64,000 nt of DNA from Apilactobacillus quenuiae (GTDB taxonomy: Bacteria > Bacillota > Bacilli > Lactobacillales > Lactobacillaceae), in NCBI RefSeq assembly GCF_002994005.1, contig NZ_POSN01000003.1:282446-346445 (forward strand), read 5' to 3'. The position numbers and the translations under genes were made by a program. Below are positions 37,267-46,003 of this stretch, piece by piece. The first letter of the stretch is position 1. Each line of letters opens with the position of its first letter. A model generated the notes under the pieces. The model had not been told where the DNA came from. It did not search any database and saw only the letters and a list, made by a program, of their open reading frames with translations.

Positions 37267-37746
37267 ATGCCTGAAGAACGTAAATTACCGGTTATTGAAT
37301 TACCAGAAAGACAAATTACTCTTAGCAAACTAGATGAAAAATATGATCCAATTGTTAAAATGATTAATCGCTTCTCAAGAATTGCTCTAGATGGACAATT
37401 TGATGAACGTTACACATTTATTGCTAATTTGAGAGAACTACAAACTTATGCAAAACGTTTTAATCATTACTACAAGTTACAAAAATTAATTATGGTTAAA
37501 ATTGATGATTTAACTAAAGCTAATGATTCAGAAGAAAAAATTAATTTATTGAAGGAATTTTTGAATGGGTACAATGAACACTTGCAAGAAATTCAAGATG
37601 AATTAGACGAAAGCTTTTCTGCTCCTGAAATTGTTGGAATGGGTCATGCTCTTGATAAGTTTATTTATAAAAACTTTGATAAGCTAGAAGATCGCCCTGA
37701 ATTCAATGAATATTTGGAATATAGAATTAAAAATAAAGAACTATAA
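37267..37746 (+). CDS. Helical cytoplasmic protein of unknown function
   Basis: A 159-residue charged, almost wholly alpha-helical protein (coiled-coil tendency at about 20-130) with no signal peptide, Cys-free. Proline-rich start MPEERKLPVIELPER. It has its own SD (AAGGGAG) and terminator and lies just upstream of the secreted ADP-ribosyltransferase, but the two are separate transcripts. I do not recognise the family. Confidence 0.6.
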   Translation: MPEERKLPVIELPERQITLSKLDEKYDPIVKMINRFSRIALDGQFDERYTFIANLRELQTYAKRFNHYYKLQKLIMVKIDDLTKANDSEEKINLLKEFLNGYNEHLQEIQDELDESFSAPEIVGMGHALDKFIYKNFDKLEDRPEFNEYLEYRIKNKEL

Positions 37747-37782
37747 AAAATAATCCTCCAAAACATTGGAGGATTATTTTTT
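37747..37782 (+). terminator. Terminator
   Basis: 15-bp perfect stem AAAATAATCCTCCAA (37747-37761) with TTGGAGGATTATTTT (37766-37780). Confidence 0.93.
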
Positions 37783-37852
37783 ATTTACCATTTAAATATG
37801 TTTTAAAATATTATTATAAAATATATAATTGAATGCATCGAGGAGGGAAAAT

Positions 37853-38839
37853 ATGAAACGATCATACTTAATCGCAATGTTATCTACCTTATCCATTGCT
37901 TTTGTTTTTATTTCAGGTCAATCTGTTGAAGCCAAGCAAAAGACTAATTATGTATATGCTTATAGTAATACAAACTCTGAGTTTAATGTTTCAGATACAC
38001 CAGTAACGCAAAGGGTGGCAAATAAAGATTTTACCGCCAATATCCAAGATAGTGATGCCCAATTACAAATAAAAAAGGGTACCGTTATGAACCTTAAAGA
38101 TGGTAATAATCAGTTAGTAACAATTCCTGATAATACTTCGACTTTATCAATACCTGAAATTAATAGTGTTTCTTATCCTTATAAAGACTATTATTATAGT
38201 AGAAAAGATTATAAAAATTTATCAAAAGATGGTGCTAAATGGGCTAAAGGGTTAAGCAAAGCTCAATATAAAGCTATAGGTGATTATAGTGATTCTGGGT
38301 ATCAAAATGATAATACTTATCTTCGAACCGGAACATCTAAGAAAATTACCAAAACTAAACAAGAAGTTCATAATATTCAAAATGCTTTGAAAAAATTTAA
38401 TTTAAAGAAACCAATGACTGTTTATCGTGGATTAAATGGATCAGGATATTCAAAGGGCTTGAATGGACAAAAAAGTCAAATTGGTTCCGTCTATTCTGAT
38501 AATGCATTTCAATCAACAAGTATTGATAAAAATGCAGCCATTAGATTTTTGAATATGACTGAGAAGAACGCTAATAATAATATTTTAATTAAATTAAATG
38601 TTCCTTCTGGGTATAATGGTGCTTATATTTCATCTGTATCTCAAATTAAAGATGAAAAAGAGTACTTAATTAACTCAAAACAACATGCAGTAATAACTAG
38701 AATTCAAAAGGTTAATGCGAAAATGAATTATAAATATTATTATAAAACCAATTTATCTAAGTCTAAAAGCAAAAAAGTCAGCAATAATTCTAATAATAAT
38801 TTTAACTACACATTAGTTACTATGAATCTTGTTAAATAG
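37853..38839 (+). CDS. Secreted mono-ADP-ribosyltransferase (ADPrib_exo_Tox-like)
   Basis: A 328-residue exported enzyme predicted to transfer ADP-ribose from NAD to a protein. Signal peptide about 1-27 (ends SVEA). Residues about 28-110 form an unassigned N-terminal region; the catalytic domain covers about 113-290. It shows the complete R-S-E set: Arg192 in VYRGLN, Ser-Thr-Ser at 221-223 in FQSTSID, and E268-x-E270 in DEKEYLI. NILIKLNVPSGYNGAYISSV matches the strand pair of iota/C2-type actin-modifying toxins, and the EXE form (instead of QXE) points to an arginine-type acceptor. A Ser/Asn/Lys-rich tail follows. Start ATG 37853 has AGGAGG in front. No binding subunit is encoded nearby. Family fit is strong; target and role are unknown. 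Confidence 0.88.
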   Translation: MKRSYLIAMLSTLSIAFVFISGQSVEAKQKTNYVYAYSNTNSEFNVSDTPVTQRVANKDFTANIQDSDAQLQIKKGTVMNLKDGNNQLVTIPDNTSTLSIPEINSVSYPYKDYYYSRKDYKNLSKDGAKWAKGLSKAQYKAIGDYSDSGYQNDNTYLRTGTSKKITKTKQEVHNIQNALKKFNLKKPMTVYRGLNGSGYSKGLNGQKSQIGSVYSDNAFQSTSIDKNAAIRFLNMTEKNANNNILIKLNVPSGYNGAYISSVSQIKDEKEYLINSKQHAVITRIQKVNAKMNYKYYYKTNLSKSKSKKVSNNSNNNFNYTLVTMNLVK

Positions 38840-38876
38840 AAAAAGGATGTTTTCAATTTTGAAAACATCCTTTTTT
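38840..38876 (+). terminator. Bidirectional terminator
   Basis: Stem of about 16 bp: AAAAAGGATGTTTTCA (38840-38855) with TGAAAACATCCTTTTT (38860-38875), after the ADP-ribosyltransferase gene and before the converging catalase gene. Confidence 0.92.
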
Positions 38877-38892
38877 AGTTATTATATTTTAA

Positions 38893-39699
38893 TTAACCTT
38901 GATCATTATGAAGACGTTTGTCTGCAGGTTTTGTTTTTGGAATTCCACCCATTGCTTCCGGATTTTCTTGATAAGTGAACTTTTTACCATCTTTGGCAGT
39001 TTGACCTTCAAATGCACGTGAACCTTCACCATCAGAGAAGTTCATTAGCACATGAGTAAATTCGTCATGTTCAATATCTTTCATATCGCCAGGTACAACG
39101 ACACCATATTTTTCTTCTAATTCTTCTTGAGCTTTCATAAATTGTAATTGATGTTGAGTTTCACGAGCTAATAAGAATTTTAGCATGTCGCGAACACCTT
39201 CATCTTCAGTCATGTAATATAGACGACTTACTTGCAATCTAGCTTCTGATTCACGAACAACATTAAATCTCATGTCAGCAACTAGATTACCACTTGAGGT
39301 AGTGTAACCTGCATTCCAAGCACCACCATTAGGGTTATTTAAACTAGCTGTCATTCCGTGAACAATTGAATGTTCTGGATCCATTCCAGCATATTTTGCA
39401 GCTAATGAAGGGTCTTTCTTTAAATCTTCTTCACTAGGGTTTAAAGGAGCATCTTCTAAAAGATAAGCAATCATGGTAGAAATCATTTCTACGTGAGCTA
39501 TTTCTTCAGTTCCTGTATCTAATAATAGGTCTTTATATTTTTCATCACCAGTAGATGACCAGCCTTGTGATAAATAGGACATCATTCCAGTTACTTCACC
39601 CCATTGACCACCAAGTGATTCCTGTAATCTACGTGCCATTAATGGATCTGGTCTGTCTGGCTTAGCGTTATATTGTAATTTACGAGTGTGTTTAAACAT
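38893..39699 (-). CDS. Manganese catalase (pseudocatalase)
   Basis: Haem-free dimanganese catalase that splits hydrogen peroxide; 268 residues, family length. Metal ligands known from the L. plantarum enzyme are in place: Glu35 (QWGEVTG), Glu66 and His69 (TGTEEIAHVE), then Glu150 (VVRESEAR) and His183 (RETQHQLQF). The ATG 39699 is chosen for the AAGGAG SD; upstream in-frame codons are not coding-like. The window also encodes MntH, which could supply manganese. It suits a lactobacillus that relies on Mn instead of haem. Confidence 0.95.
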   Translation of the reverse strand: MFKHTRKLQYNAKPDRPDPLMARRLQESLGGQWGEVTGMMSYLSQGWSSTGDEKYKDLLLDTGTEEIAHVEMISTMIAYLLEDAPLNPSEEDLKKDPSLAAKYAGMDPEHSIVHGMTASLNNPNGGAWNAGYTTSSGNLVADMRFNVVRESEARLQVSRLYYMTEDEGVRDMLKFLLARETQHQLQFMKAQEELEEKYGVVVPGDMKDIEHDEFTHVLMNFSDGEGSRAFEGQTAKDGKKFTYQENPEAMGGIPKTKPADKRLHNDQG

Positions 39700-39773
39700 A
39701 AAAATCCTTCTCCTTTTAAATGCTGAGAAAATGAAGAAATTAAATATGATGAAATACAAAGATTATGTATTAC

Positions 39774-39802
39774 CTAATATATAATTTTCATATCTCTTGT
39801 AA
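39774..39802 (-). promoter_or_regulatory. Possible promoter of the manganese catalase gene
   Basis: On the minus strand TTACAA (39797-39802), 17 bp, TATTAG (39774-39779). The rest of the 330-bp gap between catalase and tRNA holds only AT-rich sequence, a short palindrome ACAACGTTGT near 39826-39835, and the tRNA terminator. Confidence 0.5.
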
Positions 39803-39969
39803 TAGATATCATAAATTTGCAAGGACAACGTTGTTTTATATAATTATATCTTGCACGATTTAATATACCACGACGTAAAATTATAGTCTAATATAATGAC
39901 TTTTAAATTTTAAGGAAAATGTTTATTTATTATTATGGATAATGAAAGGAGTGATTATATATTTATAAA

Positions 39970-40019
39970 CAAAAAAAGCTACCTTAATAAGATTTTATAA
40001 CCTTATCAAGATAGCTTTT
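39970..40019 (-). terminator. Terminator of the tRNA-Lys transcript
   Basis: Long imperfect stem (39974-39991 with 40002-40019), mismatches of which are G-U pairs on the minus-strand RNA, followed by a T-run. Confidence 0.8.
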
Positions 40020-40029
40020 ATATCAGTTA

Positions 40030-40102
40030 TGGGCAGTCAGGGGCTCGAACCCTGGACCCACGGATTAAGAGTCCGTTGCTCTACCAACTGAGCTAACTGC
40101 CC
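40030..40102 (-). tRNA. tRNA-Lys (anticodon CTT)
   Basis: On the minus strand the acceptor stem GGGCAGT / ACTGCCC, D arm TAGCTCAGTTGGTAGAGCA, anticodon loop CTCTTAA with CTT, and T arm GGGTTCGAACCCC form a full cloverleaf; discriminator base A. CCA is not encoded. It reads AAG codons. Single-tRNA transcript with its own promoter and terminator. Confidence 0.96.
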
Positions 40103-40139
40103 AAACACTTATTAAGTTGTTATTAACTCAACAAATAAT

Positions 40140-40168
40140 ATAATATCATTTAGAAAATATTTTGACAA
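40140..40168 (-). promoter_or_regulatory. Promoter of tRNA-Lys
   Basis: On the minus strand TTGTCA (40163-40168), 17 bp, TATTAT (40140-40145), about 37 bases before the tRNA. Confidence 0.8.
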
Positions 40169-40251
40169 GTGTTTTTGAAAAAATATTACAAATATTTAAA
40201 GATAATTAAATTTGTAATTCATAAGATTACCTATGAAGAAATGAATGGGTT

Positions 40252-40290
40252 TTGCGTGTTATAATATTAATGGTTAATTAAAATTAACCT
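40252..40290 (+). promoter_or_regulatory. Extended -10 promoter and leader hairpin of the wal operon
   Basis: TGTTATAAT (TATAAT at 40260-40265) gives an extended -10 element; no good -35 is seen. A hairpin GGTTAATT / AATTAACC (40272-40279 with 40282-40289) starts the leader. Confidence 0.65.
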
Positions 40291-40358
40291 AAGAAAACTT
40301 AAAATAAAAATAATCAATCCAAAATATAAAATATTCTTGTAAAAGGAGAGTATAGTTT

Positions 40359-41066
40359 ATGACAAAAATTTTAGTAGTAGATGACGAAAAACCGATAACA
40401 GATATTGAAAAGTTCAACTTAGAAAAAGAAGGTTATGAAGTTTCTGTTGCCTATGATGGTGAAGAAGCTATTCAAAAGGTCGAAGATGACTCTCCAGATT
40501 TAATCATTCTAGATTTGATGTTGCCTAAAATTGATGGTCTGGAAGTAGCCCGAGAAGTTAGAAAAAATCATGACATGCCAATTATTATGGTAACAGCAAA
40601 AGATTCTGAACTAGATAAAGTCCTTGGATTAGAACTAGGTGCTGATGATTATGTTACGAAGCCATTTTCTAACCGTGAACTAGTTGCTCGTGTAAAAGCT
40701 AATTTAAGAAGACAATCTAGCAACGATAATGCTCAAGCAAAAGATGATGAAAATAAAGATATTCAGATTGGTGACTTAGTAATTCATCCAGAAGCTTACA
40801 CCGTAAGTAAACGTGGAGAAAATATCGAATTAACTCATCGTGAATTTGAATTGTTACATTATTTAGCCCAACATATTGGCCAAGTTATGACTCGTGAACA
40901 CTTGTTGCAAACTGTTTGGGGATATGATTACTTTGGTGATGTTAGAACAGTTGACGTTACAGTTCGTAGATTAAGAGAAAAAATAGAAGATAGTCCTAGT
41001 CATCCTATTTGGTTAATTACTAGACGTGGTGTTGGCTACTATTTAAGAAATTCAGAAAATGAATAG
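40359..41066 (+). CDS. walR: Response regulator WalR
   Basis: Essential OmpR-type regulator (YycF/VicR) that controls cell-wall hydrolases. 235 residues: receiver domain about 1-120 with phosphate-accepting Asp52 (IILDLMLP) and Lys in the TKPF motif, then winged-helix DNA-binding domain about 135-230 ([41 protein letters not shown]). First gene of walRKHIJ. Confidence 0.97.
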   Translation: MTKILVVDDEKPITDIEKFNLEKEGYEVSVAYDGEEAIQKVEDDSPDLIILDLMLPKIDGLEVAREVRKNHDMPIIMVTAKDSELDKVLGLELGADDYVTKPFSNRELVARVKANLRRQSSNDNAQAKDDENKDIQIGDLVIHPEAYTVSKRGENIELTHREFELLHYLAQHIGQVMTREHLLQTVWGYDYFGDVRTVDVTVRRLREKIEDSPSHPIWLITRRGVGYYLRNSENE

Positions 41067-41098
41067 TTACTTAACTATTCAATAAGGAGTATTTTACA

Positions 41099-42952
41099 TT
41101 GAATAATAAAATTAAGTATTTCCAATCAATTCATTTTAAGATTGCGCTGGTTTTAGCGTTAATTTTATTAGTAACTTTAGAAATTGTAGGAGCTGTTTTT
41201 GTTAGTCAACTGGAAACTAAGAATGTTGACTCTTATAAAAAACAAGTACAACTTCCTACATATGTAAATACAACCTTAATTAACGAGCTTTCAAAAACTA
41301 ATATTAGCAAAGCAAATGTTGGTATTAGCTCTTTATTGTCAGATATCGATAATAAAAATTCTACTGAAGTTGAAGTAGTTGATGCCAAGAATACAGTTCG
41401 TGGGACCAATGAAAGTGGAAATCAAAGTCAAGTTGGTCAAAAAAATGTAAAAACTAACATCAAAAATACTTTGATTAATCGTCAATCTTATAGTGGAATT
41501 ATTAGTGATTCTAGTAATTCTAGTAGATACTACACAGTTATTACCCCTCTAATTAAGAGTAGTAATAATGAGTTAGTAGGGGTTGTATATGTTCGTGCCA
41601 ATTTAGATTCAGTGTATAAAGAAATCAATCAAATTACTTTGATATATGTTGCTGCCGCTTTAGTTGCTATTTTAGCAGGATTGTTAATTTCGATTGTCAT
41701 TTCTAGAGCAATTACTAAGCCAATTGATGAAATGAAACAACAAACATTACAAATTGCTAAGGGTGATTATTCAGGTCAAGTTCATGTTTACGGTCGAGAT
41801 GAGTTAGGTCAATTGGCTAATGCAGTTAACAACTTATCAGTTAAAGTTGAAGAGTCCCAAGAATCTACTGAATCTGAAAGACAAAGACTTGATTCGGTGT
41901 TAACTAACATGACTGATGGTGTGATTGCGACTGATCGGCGCGGAAAAGTAATCATTATGAATGATGAAGCTGCTAACTCACTTGAAATTTCAGAATCAGA
42001 AGCAATTGATAAATCTATTCTTGATGTTTTAGATATTGGTGAAGAATATACTTTAAGAGAAATTATTGAAAATCCTGATGAAACAATTATTGATCGTTCT
42101 GATCATTCTCATGATTTAATCTTACATGCTCATTTTTCACTTATCCAGAGAGAATCTGGATTTGTTTCTGGTCTAGTATGTGTTTTACATGATGTTACTG
42201 AACAACAAAAGATTGATAATGATCGTAAGCAATTTGTTTCTAATGTTTCTCATGAACTAAGAACGCCTCTAACCAGTGTGCATTCATATATTGAAGCCTT
42301 ACAAGATGGTGCTTGGAAAGATAATACGATTGCACCTAAATTCTTAAAAGTAACACAAGATGAAACTGATCGAATGATTAGAATGATTAATGATTTGTTG
42401 ACATTATCCAGAATGGATTCTAATACGCAAAAAATTAATAAAGAACTAGTGAATATTAAAGAGTTATTTAACTATATTCTAGATCGTTTTGATATGATTA
42501 TTAAAAGTGATGATGATAGTAAGAAACCTATGAAAGATTATAAAATTATCAGAAAATTCACTAAAATTGATTTATGGGTAGAAATTGATACCGATAGATT
42601 TACTCAAGTTATTGATAATTTAATGAATAATGCAATTAAATATTCGCCCGATGGTGGAACGATTACTTGTTCACTTTATGAGACGCACAACAATGTTATT
42701 TTAAGCGTTAAAGACCAGGGACTAGGAATTCCACGGAGTTCAATTCCTCATATATTTGATCGCTTTTATCGCGTTGATAAAGCTCGTTCCAGAGCACAAG
42801 GTGGAACTGGTTTAGGTTTGGCCATTTCAAAAGAAGTTATTCAAGCTTTAGGCGGTAGAATCTGGGTTGAAAGTACTGAAAATAAGGGTTCTACTTTCTA
42901 TATTGCTTTACCATATGAACCAATTGAGGAGGACCTTTGGGATGAAAATTAA
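41099..42952 (+). CDS. walK: Sensor histidine kinase WalK
   Basis: Membrane kinase of WalR, 617 residues. Two membrane helices (about 14-36 and 180-203) flank an extracellular Cache-like sensor; then HAMP (about 204-256), PAS (about 262-368), HisKA with phosphorylated His385 in FVSNVSHELRTPLTS, and HATPase with NLMNNAIKYSP, DQGLGIP and GGTGLGLAISK. Starts with TTG after AAGGAG. The walH start overlaps its end by 11 bases. Confidence 0.96.
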   Translation: MNNKIKYFQSIHFKIALVLALILLVTLEIVGAVFVSQLETKNVDSYKKQVQLPTYVNTTLINELSKTNISKANVGISSLLSDIDNKNSTEVEVVDAKNTVRGTNESGNQSQVGQKNVKTNIKNTLINRQSYSGIISDSSNSSRYYTVITPLIKSSNNELVGVVYVRANLDSVYKEINQITLIYVAAALVAILAGLLISIVISRAITKPIDEMKQQTLQIAKGDYSGQVHVYGRDELGQLANAVNNLSVKVEESQESTESERQRLDSVLTNMTDGVIATDRRGKVIIMNDEAANSLEISESEAIDKSILDVLDIGEEYTLREIIENPDETIIDRSDHSHDLILHAHFSLIQRESGFVSGLVCVLHDVTEQQKIDNDRKQFVSNVSHELRTPLTSVHSYIEALQDGAWKDNTIAPKFLKVTQDETDRMIRMINDLLTLSRMDSNTQKINKELVNIKELFNYILDRFDMIIKSDDDSKKPMKDYKIIRKFTKIDLWVEIDTDRFTQVIDNLMNNAIKYSPDGGTITCSLYETHNNVILSVKDQGLGIPRSSIPHIFDRFYRVDKARSRAQGGTGLGLAISKEVIQALGGRIWVESTENKGSTFYIALPYEPIEEDLWDEN

Positions 42953-44246
42953 AAACTTATTTTTACCAGGATTACTATCTATCGCAGTTGTAGTTAGTGT
43001 GGTTTTATCTTCTTCAATTTGGGTTAATCCAGCTCATTACCGTGATAGCCAACAAACAAGTTTAAATAATAACTCATCTATTGATAATAAACCTATGTCA
43101 TATGTATATTCACCTACTCAATTAATTAAGACTGATGAAAATGGTAAACAGAATATGTTGACTAATCATTCAATTAACTTAATTTCTGAAGTTGGTAATC
43201 AGATGAAAAATTATCATAATAAGTCAATTAAAAAGTTATCGTCAGGGAATGTTTCTGAATACAAAAAGTTTTTGCAATATAATAACTCCATTATTTTAAA
43301 TTATCCTTCTAAAATTTCTATCAAAATTTTTAGTAAATTTATTAATGACTCATTGTCTAAAGGACCGAATCGCAGTATTAATAGAATCGTTGTTCCTTTT
43401 AATGATAGTAATGAAATTTATTTAATGAGTGATAATGGTTTCAATATTTATAAAGCTAAATTTAAGAATACCAATGTTTCAGGTTTAAAAAATGCTATTA
43501 AAAACAATGTTGGAACAATTCCGGTAAAAATAGAGATGGTTAATAAAACGCCAACAATTGATTTTATTAAATCTTTTAAGATGCCACAGTATGGATATTT
43601 GATTAATAAAACTTCACAAAATTATTATGTAACTCGTTTATTACCTAACTTGCATAACACTAATAATATTAAGCGTCATCGTAATTCAGTTGTTTACAAT
43701 GATCAGTCTTCTAAACAATTAACCTTTTATAATAATGGTGAAGCAGAATATTTTGATAGTCGACCTAATTTTATATCCAGTGATTTCACCCAGACATTAA
43801 TTGATTCCTATAAGAATATTTCTAAGTTGAATATTAGTGATAATTTAAGCAATCTTAGATACTTTAGTTATAGCCCTAAAAATTCTACGATTATCTATCG
43901 TAATTATGTCGAAGGCTTTCCAATTTTTAATCAAAATCAATATGGAGCTGTTCAAATAAAATTAGTTGATAATACATCTTTAAGATATAACTTCTCATTA
44001 AATAATTTACAAATTCCAGTTCCTACTGGTGGCTCTGATATTAAAATGAAAACTACTAATGAAGTTGTAAATGATTTGTCCAAATCAGGTTATGATACTA
44101 AAAAAATTGGTCCAATTGAATTAGGTTATCAATGGAGTAGTTCTAAAAATTCTAATATATTAGTTACATTACAACCTACTTGGTTTATTTATTATAATGG
44201 TCGTTGGAATAACTATGACCAAATGATTAATAAAATTGGATATTAG
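42942..44246 (+). CDS. walH: WalK regulatory protein WalH (YycH)
   Basis: A 434-residue membrane-anchored extracytoplasmic protein that modulates WalK. One N-terminal helix (about 5-27) and a long extracellular Asn/Ser-rich domain with the YycH pattern. Divergent, as is usual for the family, so assignment leans on operon place. Start ATG 42942, GAGGAGG upstream, overlaps walK. Confidence 0.88.
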   Translation: MKIKNLFLPGLLSIAVVVSVVLSSSIWVNPAHYRDSQQTSLNNNSSIDNKPMSYVYSPTQLIKTDENGKQNMLTNHSINLISEVGNQMKNYHNKSIKKLSSGNVSEYKKFLQYNNSIILNYPSKISIKIFSKFINDSLSKGPNRSINRIVVPFNDSNEIYLMSDNGFNIYKAKFKNTNVSGLKNAIKNNVGTIPVKIEMVNKTPTIDFIKSFKMPQYGYLINKTSQNYYVTRLLPNLHNTNNIKRHRNSVVYNDQSSKQLTFYNNGEAEYFDSRPNFISSDFTQTLIDSYKNISKLNISDNLSNLRYFSYSPKNSTIIYRNYVEGFPIFNQNQYGAVQIKLVDNTSLRYNFSLNNLQIPVPTGGSDIKMKTTNEVVNDLSKSGYDTKKIGPIELGYQWSSSKNSNILVTLQPTWFIYYNGRWNNYDQMINKIGY

Positions 44247-44263
44247 AGATTGGGGTGAATTGA

Positions 44264-45100
44264 ATGGATTTTAAGAAGATTCAGATAATATTTTTGGCTA
44301 TTTTTGTAATGATTGATGTATTTCTTTTTATGATGTTTCATCAAAACACTTCTTTGCAAAGTGAAAATGTTAATCAAGGTAGTAATTCTGAAATCATAAA
44401 ACAAATGCAGAATGATCAAATTAATTTTAAACTCAATCTCACCGATAAAAAAAGTACTGGATACTATTTGTCTGCAACTTTAAATAATAATTTAAAACGA
44501 GATAGTAAACATTTGAAAAATCAAAAGTTTTCTTACAATAATAATATTTTAAGAAGTACATTTAAACGTCCTTACGGTATTTATTATTCTAATCCAGAAG
44601 AATTATTGAATAAATTAATTAAGCAGAAAAACTTTATTTCTAACGGGTCAGATTATGAATATAGTTCCTCGTTATCTACCAATAATACGATTGTTTATCT
44701 ACAAAAAGCTGAAGATAGGCATATTTATTCTGGCACTCGTGGTCAAATTAAATTTGATATTAGTGATGACCATACTTTAACTGGGTATACACAAAGTTAC
44801 TTGGATAATGTAAAAATTCTTCGTGAAAAGTCTGATGTTATTTCTAATAAGAGTGCATTAGTGGGGTTATACCAATATAATGAAATTCCTAATAATTCTA
44901 AAATTAATTGGATTCATTTATATTACACCAGACTACTTTCGATTAAAGATAATCAAGTATTAATTCCAACTTGGGTTATTTCATTTAATAGTGATAATTC
45001 TTCAACTTCAACTATTAAGCGAATTAATGCATACACAGGAGCTATTTTAGATGGTAGTGGGACAACAAAATCCGCTAGAGACAGTGTTAATAATAACTAG
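44264..45100 (+). CDS. walI: WalK regulatory protein WalI (YycI)
   Basis: A 278-residue single-pass membrane protein (helix about 5-24) with a YycI-type external domain (TWVISFNSDNSSTSTIKRINAYTGAILDG close to the end). Acts with WalH on WalK in relatives. Lies 17 bases after walH. Confidence 0.88.
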   Translation: MDFKKIQIIFLAIFVMIDVFLFMMFHQNTSLQSENVNQGSNSEIIKQMQNDQINFKLNLTDKKSTGYYLSATLNNNLKRDSKHLKNQKFSYNNNILRSTFKRPYGIYYSNPEELLNKLIKQKNFISNGSDYEYSSSLSTNNTIVYLQKAEDRHIYSGTRGQIKFDISDDHTLTGYTQSYLDNVKILREKSDVISNKSALVGLYQYNEIPNNSKINWIHLYYTRLLSIKDNQVLIPTWVISFNSDNSSTSTIKRINAYTGAILDGSGTTKSARDSVNNN

Positions 45101-45121
45101 ATTATAGAAATGAGGAATATT

Positions 45122-45934
45122 ATGAGTAACAATGCTGATTCGATGCGCATTAGTGTTCTATCCAGCGGTAGTGGTGGAAATGTTACCTATATTGAAACCA
45201 ATAAACATAAGGTTTTATTAGACGCTGGATTAAGTGGTATTCGGATTGAAAAACTAATGACGTCAATTGGCCGTGATATAAATGATGTGGATATGTTACT
45301 AGTGACTCACGAGCATAATGATCATAGTAAAGCTGTTGGCATTTTGGCACGTAAATATCCTAAAATGAATGTTTATGCTAACGAGGAAACCTGGGATGCG
45401 ATGGCTTCAACGATTGGTAATGTTTCAGAAGAACAAAAAAATATTTTTCCTCCTAATATGACTCTGTCATTTGGCGATTTAGATATTGAAAGCTTTTCTG
45501 TATCGCATGATGCAGCAAGAGCACAATTTTATAATTTTCATCACCATAATAAAAGTTTTGTTGTAATTACTGATGTAGGATACGTTTCTGAGCGCATTCT
45601 TGGTGTGATTAATAATGCTAATGCATATGTTTTTGAATGTAACCATGACTTAGAAATGCTGCGAAGTGGTGAATATCCATGGTCATTGAAACAAAGGATT
45701 ATGGGCGATGAAGGTCACTTATCTAATGAAGATGGCGCTAATGCGTTAATGGATTGTATTGGTTGCAATACTGAATATATTTTTATTGGTCATCGTAGTC
45801 ACCATAATAATGTAAAAGAATTAGCGCATTTAACGGTTGCTTCTATGTTAGAAGAACATGATTTTGGTGTAGATCATGATTTTGATTTGTTAGATACTGA
45901 TGTTGAACAAGCATCATCATTGTATACTTTATAG
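45122..45934 (+). CDS. walJ: Metallo-beta-lactamase fold protein WalJ (YycJ)
   Basis: A 270-residue MBL-fold exonuclease-like protein. Zinc ligands in THEHNDHSKAVG, SHDAA and IGHRSHHNN are visible. In Bacillus it is linked to DNA mismatch repair or coordination of division. Start ATG 45122 follows GAGGAA. Last gene of the wal operon proper. Confidence 0.94.
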   Translation: MSNNADSMRISVLSSGSGGNVTYIETNKHKVLLDAGLSGIRIEKLMTSIGRDINDVDMLLVTHEHNDHSKAVGILARKYPKMNVYANEETWDAMASTIGNVSEEQKNIFPPNMTLSFGDLDIESFSVSHDAARAQFYNFHHHNKSFVVITDVGYVSERILGVINNANAYVFECNHDLEMLRSGEYPWSLKQRIMGDEGHLSNEDGANALMDCIGCNTEYIFIGHRSHHNNVKELAHLTVASMLEEHDFGVDHDFDLLDTDVEQASSLYTL

Positions 45935-46003
45935 TGCTTTTTTTAGCTTATTTTAAGCTTCAAAGTTATAATATAAACATAGTAAAAGTGGGGAGGATTA
46001 TTT

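Noticed and set aside
39826-39835. Palindrome ACAACGTTGT upstream of the Mn-catalase gene as an operator
   Set aside because: Only 10 bp, no match to PerR, Fur or CcpA sites that I can recognise; too little evidence.
39934-40000. Short frame of about 21 codons (ATG GAT AAT GAA) before the tRNA terminator
   Set aside because: It runs through the tRNA terminator stem and has no convincing upstream promoter; chance frame.
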